Shown here piece by piece: positions 51,205 through 61,836 of a DNA stretch of 64,000 bases. Below the pieces are notes generated by a model. It had not been told where the DNA came from and searched no databases. It saw only the letters and a list, made by a program, of their open reading frames with translations. Source of the DNA: Bradyrhizobium sp. DOA9 (lineage in GTDB: Bacteria; Pseudomonadota; Alphaproteobacteria; Rhizobiales; Xanthobacteraceae); the NCBI RefSeq assembly GCF_000617845.2, contig NZ_DF820425.1:5462741-5526740 (forward strand). Direction: 5' to 3'. Numbering within the stretch: the first letter of the stretch is position 1; each line of letters opens with the position of its first letter. Both the position numbers and the translations under genes were made by a program.

Positions 51205-51231
51205 TTGATATCTTATCTCTCCTGATATCAA
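51205..51231. promoter_or_regulatory. Perfect inverted repeat, LysR-type operator
   Basis: TTGATATC (51205-51212) and its mirror GATATCAA (51224-51231) are separated by 11 bases. It lies 67-93 bases before the tautomerase start and 16-42 bases before the LysR start, the usual place for a LysR activator/autoregulatory site. Confidence 0.6.
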
Positions 51232-51246
51232 TGATAACTATCGATA

Positions 51247-52098
51247 ATGAAAGCCACGCTCGACATCGCCACCGTCCAGGCCTTCCTGCTGGTCGCCGAC
51301 CTCCAGAGCTTCACCCGCGCCGCCCAAGCGCTCGGCACGACCCAGGCGGCGGTCAGCCTCAAGCTGCAGCGGCTGGAGACGCTGCTGGCAAAGCGACTCG
51401 TCGAGCGCTCGCCACGCGCGGTCCGGCTCACCTCCGACGGCGCGGCCTTCCTCGATCGCGCCCGCGCGCTGATGGACGCACACGATCGCGCGCTATCGGC
51501 CGACGCTTCCGCGGCGAAGTCGCTCACGCTCGGCATCTCGGACCACGCGGCGGGCCCGGAACTGGTACCGCTGCTCGAGCGCCTGCACGCGATGTCGTCC
51601 AATCTCACCCTCGCCGTCACCATCGGCTTCTCGCGCGAGATGCAGGATGCCTATGATTCGGGCGAGCTGGATGCGGTGATCGTCCGCCAGGAAGGCAGCC
51701 GCCGCGGCGGCGAGAAGCTGACTGAAGACGAGTTCGGCTGGTTCGCCGGGCGACGTTTCTCACTGCCGAAGGGAGAGCCATTGCCGCTCGCGACCCTCGC
51801 CCCGCCCTGCGGCGTCCGCGCCGTCGCTGTGCGCGCGCTCGACAAGGCCGGCCTCGCCTGGCGCGAACGCTTCGTCGGCGGCGGAGTCACCGCGGTGGTT
51901 GCTGCCGCGCTCGCCGGGCTTGCGATCGCGCCATTGGCGCGGAGAATCACGCCGCCCGGGCTGGTCGACATCGGTCCTGCACACAAGCTGCCGAAGCTCG
52001 GCAGCTCGAAGGTGATGCTGCACTCGAAGGTCAGCGATCCCGCGAAACTCGCCGCGCTCCGCGCGGTGGCGGCGACGTTCCGGAGTGTGGCTTCGTAG
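51247..52098 (+). CDS. LysR-family transcriptional regulator
   Basis: A 283-residue regulator. The N-terminal winged HTH (about 5-65) has SFTRAAQALGTTQAAVSLKL as recognition segment. The rest is a shorter than usual effector domain (DHAAGPELVPLL, then AVAVRALDKAG, and VVAAALAGLAIAP). ATG 51247 begins 108 bases from the divergent tautomerase gene. The two-gene divergent layout is typical of a LysR protein controlling its neighbour. Effector unknown. Confidence 0.9.
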   Translation: MKATLDIATVQAFLLVADLQSFTRAAQALGTTQAAVSLKLQRLETLLAKRLVERSPRAVRLTSDGAAFLDRARALMDAHDRALSADASAAKSLTLGISDHAAGPELVPLLERLHAMSSNLTLAVTIGFSREMQDAYDSGELDAVIVRQEGSRRGGEKLTEDEFGWFAGRRFSLPKGEPLPLATLAPPCGVRAVAVRALDKAGLAWRERFVGGGVTAVVAAALAGLAIAPLARRITPPGLVDIGPAHKLPKLGSSKVMLHSKVSDPAKLAALRAVAATFRSVAS

Positions 52099-52114
52099 CG
52101 CTCCGATCGTTGCC

Positions 52115-52540
52115 CTAGTCCACCCCGACGTACCTGCCCGCCAAGCGCCAGTAAACGAGCCCAGCCGGACAGCCGGCGAGAACAAATGCCGCGCCGAGCC
52201 AACCGATGTCCTTGAAGAGCAACGCGCAGAAAAATGCACCGACCACGACGCCAGAGCCTGCGTAGAACGTCATGGCGCGGGTGCACAGACGTTCGCCAAG
52301 CCAGATCGCAATGGCCGCCGGAACGGCCGTGAGGATACAAGTCGCGCAGAAAGTCAGCGGCACCACGAAGATAGCAGCTACCAACGTACCAACGACAGTC
52401 TGCTTCAAGCTAGGCTCAGGCGATATCACCGCTACGGCGACAAGTAGCATCGCGTCCAGTAAGGCTGTCGCGGTCAAGCATCCGTAAAACCAGCCGTCCA
52501 ACGCGCGAAGATGTCTTTCTGGGATACGACACAACCTCAC
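52115..52540 (-). CDS. Small membrane protein, last gene of the epimerase operon
   Basis: A 141-residue protein with four membrane helices (about 20-40, 48-72, 84-105, 110-130). GTG 52540 overlaps the epimerase stop by four bases (GTGA), which fixes the start. The N-terminal 15 residues are basic. No known motif. Its position after the TIGR01777 gene suggests it belongs to the same membrane-linked function. Confidence 0.6.
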   Translation of the reverse strand: MRLCRIPERHLRALDGWFYGCLTATALLDAMLLVAVAVISPEPSLKQTVVGTLVAAIFVVPLTFCATCILTAVPAAIAIWLGERLCTRAMTFYAGSGVVVGAFFCALLFKDIGWLGAAFVLAGCPAGLVYWRLAGRYVGVD

Positions 52541-53973
52541 AAGATCGCCTCGAACGCGCTGCGCAGAGTCTCGTGGCGGAACACGAAGCCGCGGCTCAAC
52601 GCCTTGTTCGGCAGCACGCGCTGGCCGCCGAGCAGGAGCTCGTCGGCAAAGCCGCCCCCGATCCGGCGGAGCAGCCCGCCGGGAATGCGGAACAGGACGG
52701 GCCGGTGCAGGCGGCGGCCGAGCTCTTCGGTGAACTTGGCGTTGGTGACGGGGATCGGCGCGGTGGCGTTGACGGGACCCGACAGATCCGGCGTCGCCAT
52801 CACATAGGCGATCAGGCGGATCAGATCGTCGCGCTCGATCCAGGACATCCATTGCCGCCCGGTGCCGAGCGCGCCGCCGAGGCCGAACTCGAAGGGCGTT
52901 AGCATGCGCGTGATGAAGCCGCCTTCGGTACCGAGCACGAGGCCGATGCGCAAAAACACTACGCGCACGCCGAGCTCTTCCGCCGGCCGCGCCGCGCTCT
53001 CCCAGGCCGCGCACAGCTCGTGGCTGAAGCAGGCGTGAGATTTGGCCGATTCCGTCAGCACCTGGTCCGCCCACAGGCCGTACCAGCCGATCGCCGAGCC
53101 GCTGATCAGCACCTCCGGCTTGCGCGCGAGCCGCGCGATCAGCTTGACGACATCGCCGGTCATGTCGATGCGCGAGCCGATGATCTTCGCGCGCTTCGCG
53201 TCGGTCCACAGGCCGTTGCCGATCGGCTCACCGGCGAGATTGACGATGGCGTCGATCTGCGTGTCCGAGGCGAGCTGATCGAGGCTGGTGATCAGCGTCA
53301 CCGGTGGCGGCAGCATCTCGGCTTTCACAGGGTTGCGGATCAGCGCGATGACGTGGTGCCCTGCCCCGCTGAGGCTTGCCGCAAGCCGGCTGCCGATGAA
53401 GCCGGTGGCGCCCGATATCAGCACGGTCTTGCGGCCGGCAAGATTTTCGACAAGTCCGGCCGCCGGCACGCTTCGCATGCGGGCGAGCCGCCGCATCGCG
53501 GCAAAATCCCTGAGGCCGCACAGTGCCGCGCCGAATGCGCAGGCGGTGGCGGCGATGCTGAGCAGACCCTGATAGACGACGGTCACGCCGACGGGCTGCA
53601 TCGCCCAGGCAATCAGCACGGGCATCAGCAACACCAGGATGGCGCCGTAATTGATCGCGAGCAGCGTGTGATTGATGCGCTCGCTCGGCGGCAGCTTGCG
53701 GCTCAGATCCTCCTCGACGAAATCGATCGACGTGATGACGATCTCGGCGACCAGCACCGCGACGATCAGTAGCGCCAGCACGCCGTGAACCTCGAGCCAG
53801 CCGAGCACCAGGAACAGGAGCGCATAGAGCATGTTGCGGATGCCGTGCAGCTTCAGCTCGAAGCGCTGTGACGGCCGCCAGGCCAGGCGCTCGGTAAATT
53901 CGTGGTGATAGAAGGTGTCGAACACACCCATCACGATCTGGATCGCGATGAGCGTCCACAACAGCGGCGTCAT
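52537..53973 (-). CDS. TIGR01777 NAD-dependent epimerase with N-terminal membrane domain
   Basis: A 478-residue protein. The first about 165 residues form a membrane domain of four to five helices opening MTPLLWTLIAIQIVMGVFDTFYHHE. After that comes an extended SDR epimerase of the TIGR01777 type: SGATGFIGSRLA nucleotide site, NLAGEPI, SGSAIGWYG and a RRLHRPVLFRIP segment. Most TIGR01777 proteins lack the membrane half, so this is a fused form. ATG 53973 overlaps the DUF4166 stop (ATGA) and has GGGAGG upstream. Role possibly in lipid or membrane maintenance (inferred). Confidence 0.85.
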   Translation of the reverse strand: MTPLLWTLIAIQIVMGVFDTFYHHEFTERLAWRPSQRFELKLHGIRNMLYALLFLVLGWLEVHGVLALLIVAVLVAEIVITSIDFVEEDLSRKLPPSERINHTLLAINYGAILVLLMPVLIAWAMQPVGVTVVYQGLLSIAATACAFGAALCGLRDFAAMRRLARMRSVPAAGLVENLAGRKTVLISGATGFIGSRLAASLSGAGHHVIALIRNPVKAEMLPPPVTLITSLDQLASDTQIDAIVNLAGEPIGNGLWTDAKRAKIIGSRIDMTGDVVKLIARLARKPEVLISGSAIGWYGLWADQVLTESAKSHACFSHELCAAWESAARPAEELGVRVVFLRIGLVLGTEGGFITRMLTPFEFGLGGALGTGRQWMSWIERDDLIRLIAYVMATPDLSGPVNATAPIPVTNAKFTEELGRRLHRPVLFRIPGGLLRRIGGGFADELLLGGQRVLPNKALSRGFVFRHETLRSAFEAIL

Positions 53974-54635
53974 GATACGGCCTCCCTGAACAGGACGGAC
54001 TGATGGATCAGTGCGCCGTGACGCGGGTGAGTGACATCGAGGGTGAAGCGGAAAGCACCCTCGCCGAGATCTCGATGCGACACGATCAGTTCGCCCGGTG
54101 TCAGCCAGCGCGGCAGCGGCAACCACAGCCGTCCAAGCTGGAGGCCGTAGCCGGCGCTGCGAAAGATCAGCACCTGGTCCTCGACCGAAATGCGCAGCGC
54201 CATCGACACGCCGAAGCCGACATATTCCTCGAGCCCGGTCGGACCGGCAAAGCGCTTGGCGGAATGGATCACCTGCGGAAAGCCGCGCTTGCGCGCGCAG
54301 ATGCGCGTCCAGGTCTGGCCGCCGGTCGCGCCGTCCTCGGTGACCGTGACGATCATGGGCACACCGATGTCGCGGCCGGTCGGCAATGGTCCGCCGATCA
54401 GGCGCGCAGCCTGCGCGAACCACCAGCCGAAACCGCTGAAGGCGAGTTCGTCGACCACACCGACATAGACGACGCTGTCGCCGTCGGCGACGCGTTTCGA
54501 GAAGCGCCGCCAGGTCGCCAGCGGCAAGCGGCCCCAATCCTCGTCCGACAGCAGCGCGCGGAAGCGACGGTCGTCGAGCAGTTTTGTGTGAGCGGGGGGA
54601 GGTGCGCCTAAGCCTGGTAATCGAGCCGACGTCAT
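53970..54635 (-). CDS. DUF4166-domain protein
   Basis: A 221-residue protein (starts MTSARLPGLGAPPPAHTKLL). A DUF4166-like core spans most of it, with WFAQAARLIGGPLP and GRLWLPLPRWLTPGE. In many genomes DUF4166 is fused to the C-terminus of oxidoreductases, so here the domain stands alone beside an SDR gene. ATG 54635 has GGAGG six bases upstream. Four-base overlap with the epimerase gene and only 17 bases from the regulator gene above. Function unknown. Confidence 0.75.
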   Translation of the reverse strand: MTSARLPGLGAPPPAHTKLLDDRRFRALLSDEDWGRLPLATWRRFSKRVADGDSVVYVGVVDELAFSGFGWWFAQAARLIGGPLPTGRDIGVPMIVTVTEDGATGGQTWTRICARKRGFPQVIHSAKRFAGPTGLEEYVGFGVSMALRISVEDQVLIFRSAGYGLQLGRLWLPLPRWLTPGELIVSHRDLGEGAFRFTLDVTHPRHGALIHQSVLFREAVS

Positions 54636-54652
54636 CGTAACCTCCTCGAGAA

Positions 54653-55210
54653 CTATTTGGCTTTGCCCAGCGGCAGCAGGTTGGCGATCTTCTCGCCGAG
54701 CCGCATCAAGGCGACCAGCCGCGGCCGCGGCACTTTCAGCATCTGCATGAACCAGTGGTCGGCGAGCTCGGTGAACGCGAGCATCTCCTTCAGGCGCCTG
54801 GCTGCGACGGGACTGATGCCGGGATCGTCCGTGGCATCGGACACGCAGGCGCGAAGCGCCGCGATCGCCGGGTCGATCTCCCGCTCCTTGCGGCGCGCCG
54901 CGATCCTCGCGGCGATCTCCCAGATGTCGGTCTCGGCCTCGTAATGGTCGCGGCGGTCGCCCAGGATCGGCACCCGCCGGATCAGGTTCCAGGCGAGCAG
55001 TTCCTTCAGCGAGTTGGAGACGTTGGACCGTGCCATGCCGAGCGTGTCGGCGATGTCCTCGGCCGTCATCGGCGCCTCGGCGAGATAAAGCAGCCCGTGA
55101 ATCTGGCTCACCGAGCGGTTCACGCCCCACTCGTCGCCCATGTCGCCCCAATGCAGGATGAAGCGCTCGACGGCGGCGGGAAGTTTCTTCTTTCCGGTTA
55201 TTTCTGTCAT
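54653..55210 (-). CDS. GbsR/MarR-type transcriptional regulator
   Basis: A 185-residue GbsR-like protein. The HTH includes MTAEDIADTLGMARSNVSNSLKELLAW and a wing GDRRDHYEAETD. The fold is MarR-like, and GbsR repressors control osmoprotectant genes in Bacillus. ATG 55210 sits at the centre of a perfect 22-bp palindrome (55199-55220), which fits an autorepressor. It is the first gene of a likely operon with DUF4166, epimerase and a small membrane protein. The effector is unknown. Confidence 0.85.
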   Translation of the reverse strand: MTEITGKKKLPAAVERFILHWGDMGDEWGVNRSVSQIHGLLYLAEAPMTAEDIADTLGMARSNVSNSLKELLAWNLIRRVPILGDRRDHYEAETDIWEIAARIAARRKEREIDPAIAALRACVSDATDDPGISPVAARRLKEMLAFTELADHWFMQMLKVPRPRLVALMRLGEKIANLLPLGKAK

Positions 55211-55220
55211 GACAGAAATA
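55199..55220. promoter_or_regulatory. Perfect 22-bp palindrome over the regulator start codon
   Basis: TATTTCTGTCA (55199-55209) is followed by its exact mirror (55210-55220). The ATG of the GbsR/MarR gene lies in its centre. It is likely an operator for autorepression and could also regulate the divergent hybrid kinase at 55352. Confidence 0.7.
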
Positions 55221-55351
55221 GCTGACGAGTTTGGCCTTTTGTCAAGACGAAGCCTTGCATACGGCCCGCCAGGCCTGCCCAAAAATGTCCCAGAGAGCGG
55301 GAACCATCTCCCGGTCTTCGGCGTTTGTTCCCGTCGAGGCGGGGTCCGGGA

Positions 55352-56869
55352 ATGGCCGAAAAGTTCAGTCAACAGAGAGACCTGTTCGAGAGCGAGCGCA
55401 GTTTCCGGCTGTTGGTTGAGGGGGTTGCCGACTACGCCCTCTACATGCTCGACCCGAACGGGACCATCACCAGCTGGAACATCGGCGGCGAACGCATCAA
55501 GGGTTATTCCCCCGAGGAAATCCTCGGCCAGCATTTTTCCCGCTTCTACACCGAGACCGACCGCGCCAATGGCAAGCCGGCACGGGCGCTCGGGATCGCG
55601 CGCGAAAAGGGCCGATACGAGGAGGAAGGCTGGCGCGTCCGCAAGGACGGCACGTTCTTCTGGGCGAGCGTCGTGATCGACCCGATCTACGAGGACGGCA
55701 GGCTGATCGGCTTCGCCAAGATCACACGCGACATCACCGAGCGCCGCAATGCCCAGCTCAAGCTCGAGGCGATGCAGAAGCAGCTGGCCGAGTCGCAGAA
55801 ATTCGATGCGCTCGGGCAGCTCACCGGCGGCGTTGCCCACGACTTCAACAATCTTCTGATGATCATCGGCGGCAGCCTTCACATCCTGAAGAGGAGCGCC
55901 GCCGACGACTCCAAGCTCGAGCGCGCCATCTCGGCGATCGACACCGCGACCAAGCGCGGCGCAGCGCTGACCAACCAGCTTCTCACCTTCGCGCGGCGGC
56001 AGAGCGTCAACCCGCAGGCGATCGATTTTGCCGAACGCGTCGCGGCCATCCGCGAGGTGCTCGACGCGGGCGTCGGCAGCTCCGTGCGTCTCGCCTTCGA
56101 CATCGGCTCCGACACCTGGCCGATCAAGGCCGACGTCTCCGAGCTCGAGACCGCGCTGCTCAACCTCGTCATCAATGCGCGCGACGCGATGCCGGACGGC
56201 GGCGCGGTGACGATCGGAGCGCGCAACGTCGTGCTGAACGAGGCGCCCCTCGTCGGCGATTTCGTCGCAATCGACGTCCGCGATACCGGGCTCGGAATTC
56301 CATCCGACGTTCTCGACAAGATCTTCGAGCCGTTCTTCACGACCAAGCCGATCGGAAAAGGCACGGGCCTCGGCCTTTCGCAGGTGCACGGCTTCGCCCA
56401 CCAGGCCGGCGGCACGGTGAAGGTCGCAAGTGAGCTCGGCAAGGGCACGACATTCACCATCGTCCTGCCGCGCGGCACGGACGTGCCGTCGCGGGAGACG
56501 CCCGGAGCGGCGTTCCGCGGCAGCGGCACGGTGCTGCTGGTCGAGGACAATCCCGACGTCGCTCTGGTCAGCATCGGTCTTCTGGAGCAGCTCGGCTACC
56601 AGGTGCGCCGTGTCGCCGATGCCGAGGCGGCATTGCGCGAGATCGAGAGCGACGGAGTCGATTTCGTGTTCTCGGACATCGTCATGCCCGGCAAGATGGA
56701 CGGCCTCAGCCTCGCCCATCACCTCCGCCGGATCCGTCCCGGCCTGCCGATCCTGCTCGCCACCGGTTACAGCGAGGTCGCCGCCGACGTGCGCGGCGAT
56801 TTCCCGATCCTGCGCAAGCCCTACGAGATCCACGAGCTGAGCGAAGCGATCGCGAAACTGCCGAGGTGA
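55352..56869 (+). CDS. PAS hybrid histidine kinase with C-terminal receiver
   Basis: A 505-residue soluble kinase. PAS domain at about 20-130 (DPNGTITSWNIGGERIKGY, then ITRDITERRNAQ), HisKA with phospho-acceptor His163 (GQLTGGVAHDFNNLL), HATPase with DTGLGI and a GTGLGLSQ box, and a receiver (about 395-500) with EDN and FSDIVMPG. No output domain. The opposite-strand regulator and its palindrome lie 132-153 bases upstream. It resembles the kinase cut at the right edge (61837). ATG 55352 has only a weak ribosome site. Confidence 0.88.
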   Translation: MAEKFSQQRDLFESERSFRLLVEGVADYALYMLDPNGTITSWNIGGERIKGYSPEEILGQHFSRFYTETDRANGKPARALGIAREKGRYEEEGWRVRKDGTFFWASVVIDPIYEDGRLIGFAKITRDITERRNAQLKLEAMQKQLAESQKFDALGQLTGGVAHDFNNLLMIIGGSLHILKRSAADDSKLERAISAIDTATKRGAALTNQLLTFARRQSVNPQAIDFAERVAAIREVLDAGVGSSVRLAFDIGSDTWPIKADVSELETALLNLVINARDAMPDGGAVTIGARNVVLNEAPLVGDFVAIDVRDTGLGIPSDVLDKIFEPFFTTKPIGKGTGLGLSQVHGFAHQAGGTVKVASELGKGTTFTIVLPRGTDVPSRETPGAAFRGSGTVLLVEDNPDVALVSIGLLEQLGYQVRRVADAEAALREIESDGVDFVFSDIVMPGKMDGLSLAHHLRRIRPGLPILLATGYSEVAADVRGDFPILRKPYEIHELSEAIAKLPR

Positions 56870-57021
56870 GTGTTTCTTCTTCACCTCTCCGCGTAAGCGG
56901 CGGAGCTATCGCATTTGAGAGTTTTTCCCTGCGACGGGCACCGACGTTGACTAGCCTCATCCTAGGAGGCGCGGCAGCGCCGTCTCGAAGGACGAGGCGT
57001 TGCGCACAGACCGCCGCCACA

Positions 57022-57321
57022 TCACACCGTCGGCAGCACCGAAAAGGCTTCCCCTGCCCTGCGCAAGTTCAGCTCATCCACGCTTGCCGTCTCGCTGGTG
57101 ACATTGTCGACGCGCGAGGACGGCGGGCCGTGGCGGCACAGCGCGACCATGTCGGCAACGTGCGTCGGCGCGCCAGCCAACAACGCTTCCACGCTGCCGT
57201 CACGGCGGTTGCGGACCCAGCCTTCGAGGCCATACGCGGTGGCCTGCGACTCCACCCAGCCCCGGTAACCGACGCCCTGCACGCGGCCGCGGATCATGAC
57301 CTGGAGAATCACCCGGCTCAT
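57022..57321 (-). CDS. Acylphosphatase
   Basis: A 99-residue acylphosphatase. The motif RGRVQGVGYR ends at catalytic Arg20 and the second catalytic residue is Asn38 in GWVRNRRDG. These enzymes hydrolyse acyl-phosphates such as 1,3-bisphosphoglycerate in the cytoplasm. The start overlaps the stop of the PEP-mutase-family gene (ATGA), which fixes it. A shorter C-terminal tail (EAFSVLPTV) ends the protein. Confidence 0.92.
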   Translation of the reverse strand: MSRVILQVMIRGRVQGVGYRGWVESQATAYGLEGWVRNRRDGSVEALLAGAPTHVADMVALCRHGPPSSRVDNVTSETASVDELNLRRAGEAFSVLPTV

Positions 57322-58184
57322 GGCTTCGATCCGAGCCAATCGGCGCTGCGCGTCTTGACCGCGGCCTCGCGCGTGACGCGGGCCATCAGCTCCGCCGACG
57401 CCAGGCCCTTGAGGCTTCTTGGCGCCATGCCCTCGCGCAACGCCTTCTGCGTCTCGTAGACGGCCTGCGTCGCGGCGGCGATCGGCGCGTGGCCCTGCAG
57501 CGCGATGCGGACGCGCTGGCCCTGGAGATAGTCGAGCCCGCTCAATTCCTCCGATGCGCCGCCGAGCACGATCGGCAGGCGCGTGGCGGCGGCGATCGCC
57601 TCGAGCTCGGCGCGCGACTTGATGCCGGTGAAAAACAGCGCATCGACGCCGGCGGCCTCATAGGCCTGGGCGCGGCGCACCGCATCCTCGATCGAGGTGA
57701 TCGCGGCTGCGCCCGTGCGGCCCATGATGACCAGCGAGGGATCGCTGCGGCCGCCAAGCGCCGCCTTCATCTTGCCGACGCCCTCTTCAAGCGGGATCAG
57801 CTGCGCCTTGGTCTCGCCGAATGCCGCCGGCAACAGCGTGTCCTCGATAGTGAGGCCGGCCGCGCCCGCCGTCTCCAGCTCCTGCACCGTGCGGCGCACG
57901 TTCAGCGCATTGCCGTAGCCGTGATCGGCATCGACCAGCACCGGCAGCGCAGAGGCGCGGGACATCCGCCGCATCTGCTCAGCGAGCTCGCTGAGCGTGA
58001 TCAGCGTGACATCGGGATCGCCGAGCACGGCGAGCGAGGCCACCGATCCGCCGAACATGCCGAGCGGAAAGCCGAGATCCTCGGCAATACGGATCGAGAT
58101 CGCGTCATAGACCGAGCCGGGATGGACGCAAGTCGTGCCCGACAGGATGGAGCGCAGTTCCTCGCGGCGGGATCGAAAGGCCAT
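57318..58184 (-). CDS. Isocitrate lyase/PEP mutase-family enzyme, oxaloacetate decarboxylase-like
   Basis: A 288-residue TIM-barrel enzyme. DADHGYGNALNVRRTVQELE is very close to that of the Pseudomonas oxaloacetate decarboxylase PA4872, with GAAGLTIEDTLLP and IMGRTGAAA following. It lacks the C-x-G-H-cysteine loop of isocitrate and methylisocitrate lyases, so a lyase of that type is unlikely. ATG 58184 has GGGAGGG before it. It is co-operonic with acylphosphatase. Substrate assignment is by similarity of motifs only. Confidence 0.85.
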   Translation of the reverse strand: MAFRSRREELRSILSGTTCVHPGSVYDAISIRIAEDLGFPLGMFGGSVASLAVLGDPDVTLITLSELAEQMRRMSRASALPVLVDADHGYGNALNVRRTVQELETAGAAGLTIEDTLLPAAFGETKAQLIPLEEGVGKMKAALGGRSDPSLVIMGRTGAAAITSIEDAVRRAQAYEAAGVDALFFTGIKSRAELEAIAAATRLPIVLGGASEELSGLDYLQGQRVRIALQGHAPIAAATQAVYETQKALREGMAPRSLKGLASAELMARVTREAAVKTRSADWLGSKP

Positions 58185-58224
58185 GGTGCCCTCCCAATTA
58201 TTGCGACGCAGCCGCAACATACTC

Positions 58225-58304
58225 CGTCATTGCGAGCGAAGCGAAGCAATCCAGAGTATTTCCGCGGAGGCAGTCTGGATTGCTTCGCTGCGCTCGCAAT
58301 GACG
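58225..58304. repeat. Palindromic dispersed repeat (long hairpin)
   Basis: Arms begin CGTCATTGCGAGCGAAGCGA (58225 on) and end in the mirror at 58274-58304. Each arm is 31 bases with one mismatch around an 18-base loop. This element type is widespread in Bradyrhizobium and Rhodopseudomonas genomes. Here it sits between the carboxylase gene and the PEP-mutase-family gene and could act as a terminator or mRNA stabiliser. Confidence 0.75.
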
Positions 58305-58341
58305 GCGTTGGTGGGGCCAGCGTGGGCCCCACTCGCACGCT

Positions 58342-60357
<2,016 letters not shown>

Positions 60358-60536
60358 GCTTTTCTTGAGTCTCGACCTTGGGCGGGACCCTTCCCTGGCC
60401 GTTGGGGCCTTTGGGAGGGGCCGTGTGGCTCCCGTGGTACATCAAAATGGGCCGGAGGCAACGGTCTAAATCGGGCCGCCTTTGGCGTACCAGCGCAAGA
60501 CCGAAATGGGCCCGGCGCGCCCGCCGTGCGGCATCC

Positions 60537-61607
60537 CTAGGGCTTTCCGGTCTTGGCCGCGTCCCGGACCAGGTCATGAATGAAGCCCAGTTTGCCGACC
60601 ACGGCCGGCGACAGGATGAAGGGATAGAGGTCGCGCAGGCCCATCGCACGGTTGACGCTGTTCATGGCGAAGGTGAAGGGCAGCCATGCGTTGACCAGCG
60701 CCTCGACATCCCTCGCCTCGTATGGATTGAACCGGATGCGCGCGGTCAACTCCCCGTCGCGGTCGACCTTGGGACGCACTTCCATGCCGAACTCGGCGGC
60801 CATTTCCAGGGCATCGACGATGTGGAGGTAATGCGCCCAGGTCTCGGCGAAATCCTCCCAGGGATGCATCGTGGCATAGGACGAGACGTAGTTCTGCTGC
60901 CAGTCCGGCGGCGCGCCCTCGGCATAGTGGCGCTGCAGGGCCTGGCCGTAATCGGCGGTATCGTCGCCGAAGACGGCGCGGCACTGGTCGAGCCTGCCGC
61001 CATCGCGCACCAGCACATCCCAGAAATAGTGCCCGACCTCATGGCGGAAGTGCCCGAGCAGCGTCCGATAGGGCTCGCCCATCTCGAGCCGGCGACGCTC
61101 GCGCTCGATGTCGTCGGCCTCGGTCAGCGCGATCGTGATCAGGCCGTTGTCGTGGCCGGTCATGACCTTCTCGCCGCTGTGCGGATCGTCGGCGAGGAAG
61201 TTGAAGATCAGGCCATGCTCCGGATTGTCCTTTCGGGTCTGGAGCGGCAGCTTCCAGCGGATCAGGGAATAGAACAGACGGTGTTTTGCCACCTCCAGCT
61301 CGCGCCAGCCGGCGAGCTGCGCCGGATCCGAGAGGTTCGGCACCGTCCCATTGTGGCGGCAGGCGCGACAATAGCCGGTGGTATCGCCTGCATCGGTCAG
61401 CCAGTTGCAGGCATCGTACTCGGCATTCCGGCACAGCATCCGGCTTTCGCCCTTTTGGGCGAGGATCCTCCATGCCTCCCCGTCGGCCTCGATCGCCGAC
61501 ATGGTCTCCTTCTCCGGCAGGAAGGCGATCCGATGGCCGCAGCGTTCGCAGGCGCGGTTCTCGAAATAGAGGACGTTGCCGCAGGCCTGGCAGACAAAGA
61601 GCTTCAA
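60537..61607 (-). CDS. Zinc-binding metallopeptidase with N-terminal zinc ribbon
   Basis: A 356-residue protein. The first about 30 residues hold a zinc ribbon (CQACGNVLYF, then ACERCGHRI), with a further YCRACR cluster at about 79-84. In the middle, FRHEVGHYFWDVL is a zinc peptidase HExxH-like motif (here HEVGH) with a third ligand in the DFAETWAHYL segment. It matches the family often called putative zinc-binding metallopeptidase. Cytoplasmic. ATG 61607 is divergent from the hybrid kinase at 61837. Substrate unknown. Confidence 0.82.
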   Translation of the reverse strand: MKLFVCQACGNVLYFENRACERCGHRIAFLPEKETMSAIEADGEAWRILAQKGESRMLCRNAEYDACNWLTDAGDTTGYCRACRHNGTVPNLSDPAQLAGWRELEVAKHRLFYSLIRWKLPLQTRKDNPEHGLIFNFLADDPHSGEKVMTGHDNGLITIALTEADDIERERRRLEMGEPYRTLLGHFRHEVGHYFWDVLVRDGGRLDQCRAVFGDDTADYGQALQRHYAEGAPPDWQQNYVSSYATMHPWEDFAETWAHYLHIVDALEMAAEFGMEVRPKVDRDGELTARIRFNPYEARDVEALVNAWLPFTFAMNSVNRAMGLRDLYPFILSPAVVGKLGFIHDLVRDAAKTGKP

Positions 61608-61836
61608 GATTTATCCTCGTGGGAAAGGAACGCTTATCGGAGAGCTGGCGCCTCGCGACGACGCCTCAATCAGCCGATCGTTCCAGTATCCGGAACAAAT
61701 TGCCAGACCGGACGTTGCCACCGCGTACTTCTCCACATTCGGGCATGCGCGCCCATTTCCGGGCACCACCTGCCCTCTAAACAATGGCCACGACGCCCCG
61801 TCTGTGTGAATATCGGTCCGGCACGTGCGCACCTGC

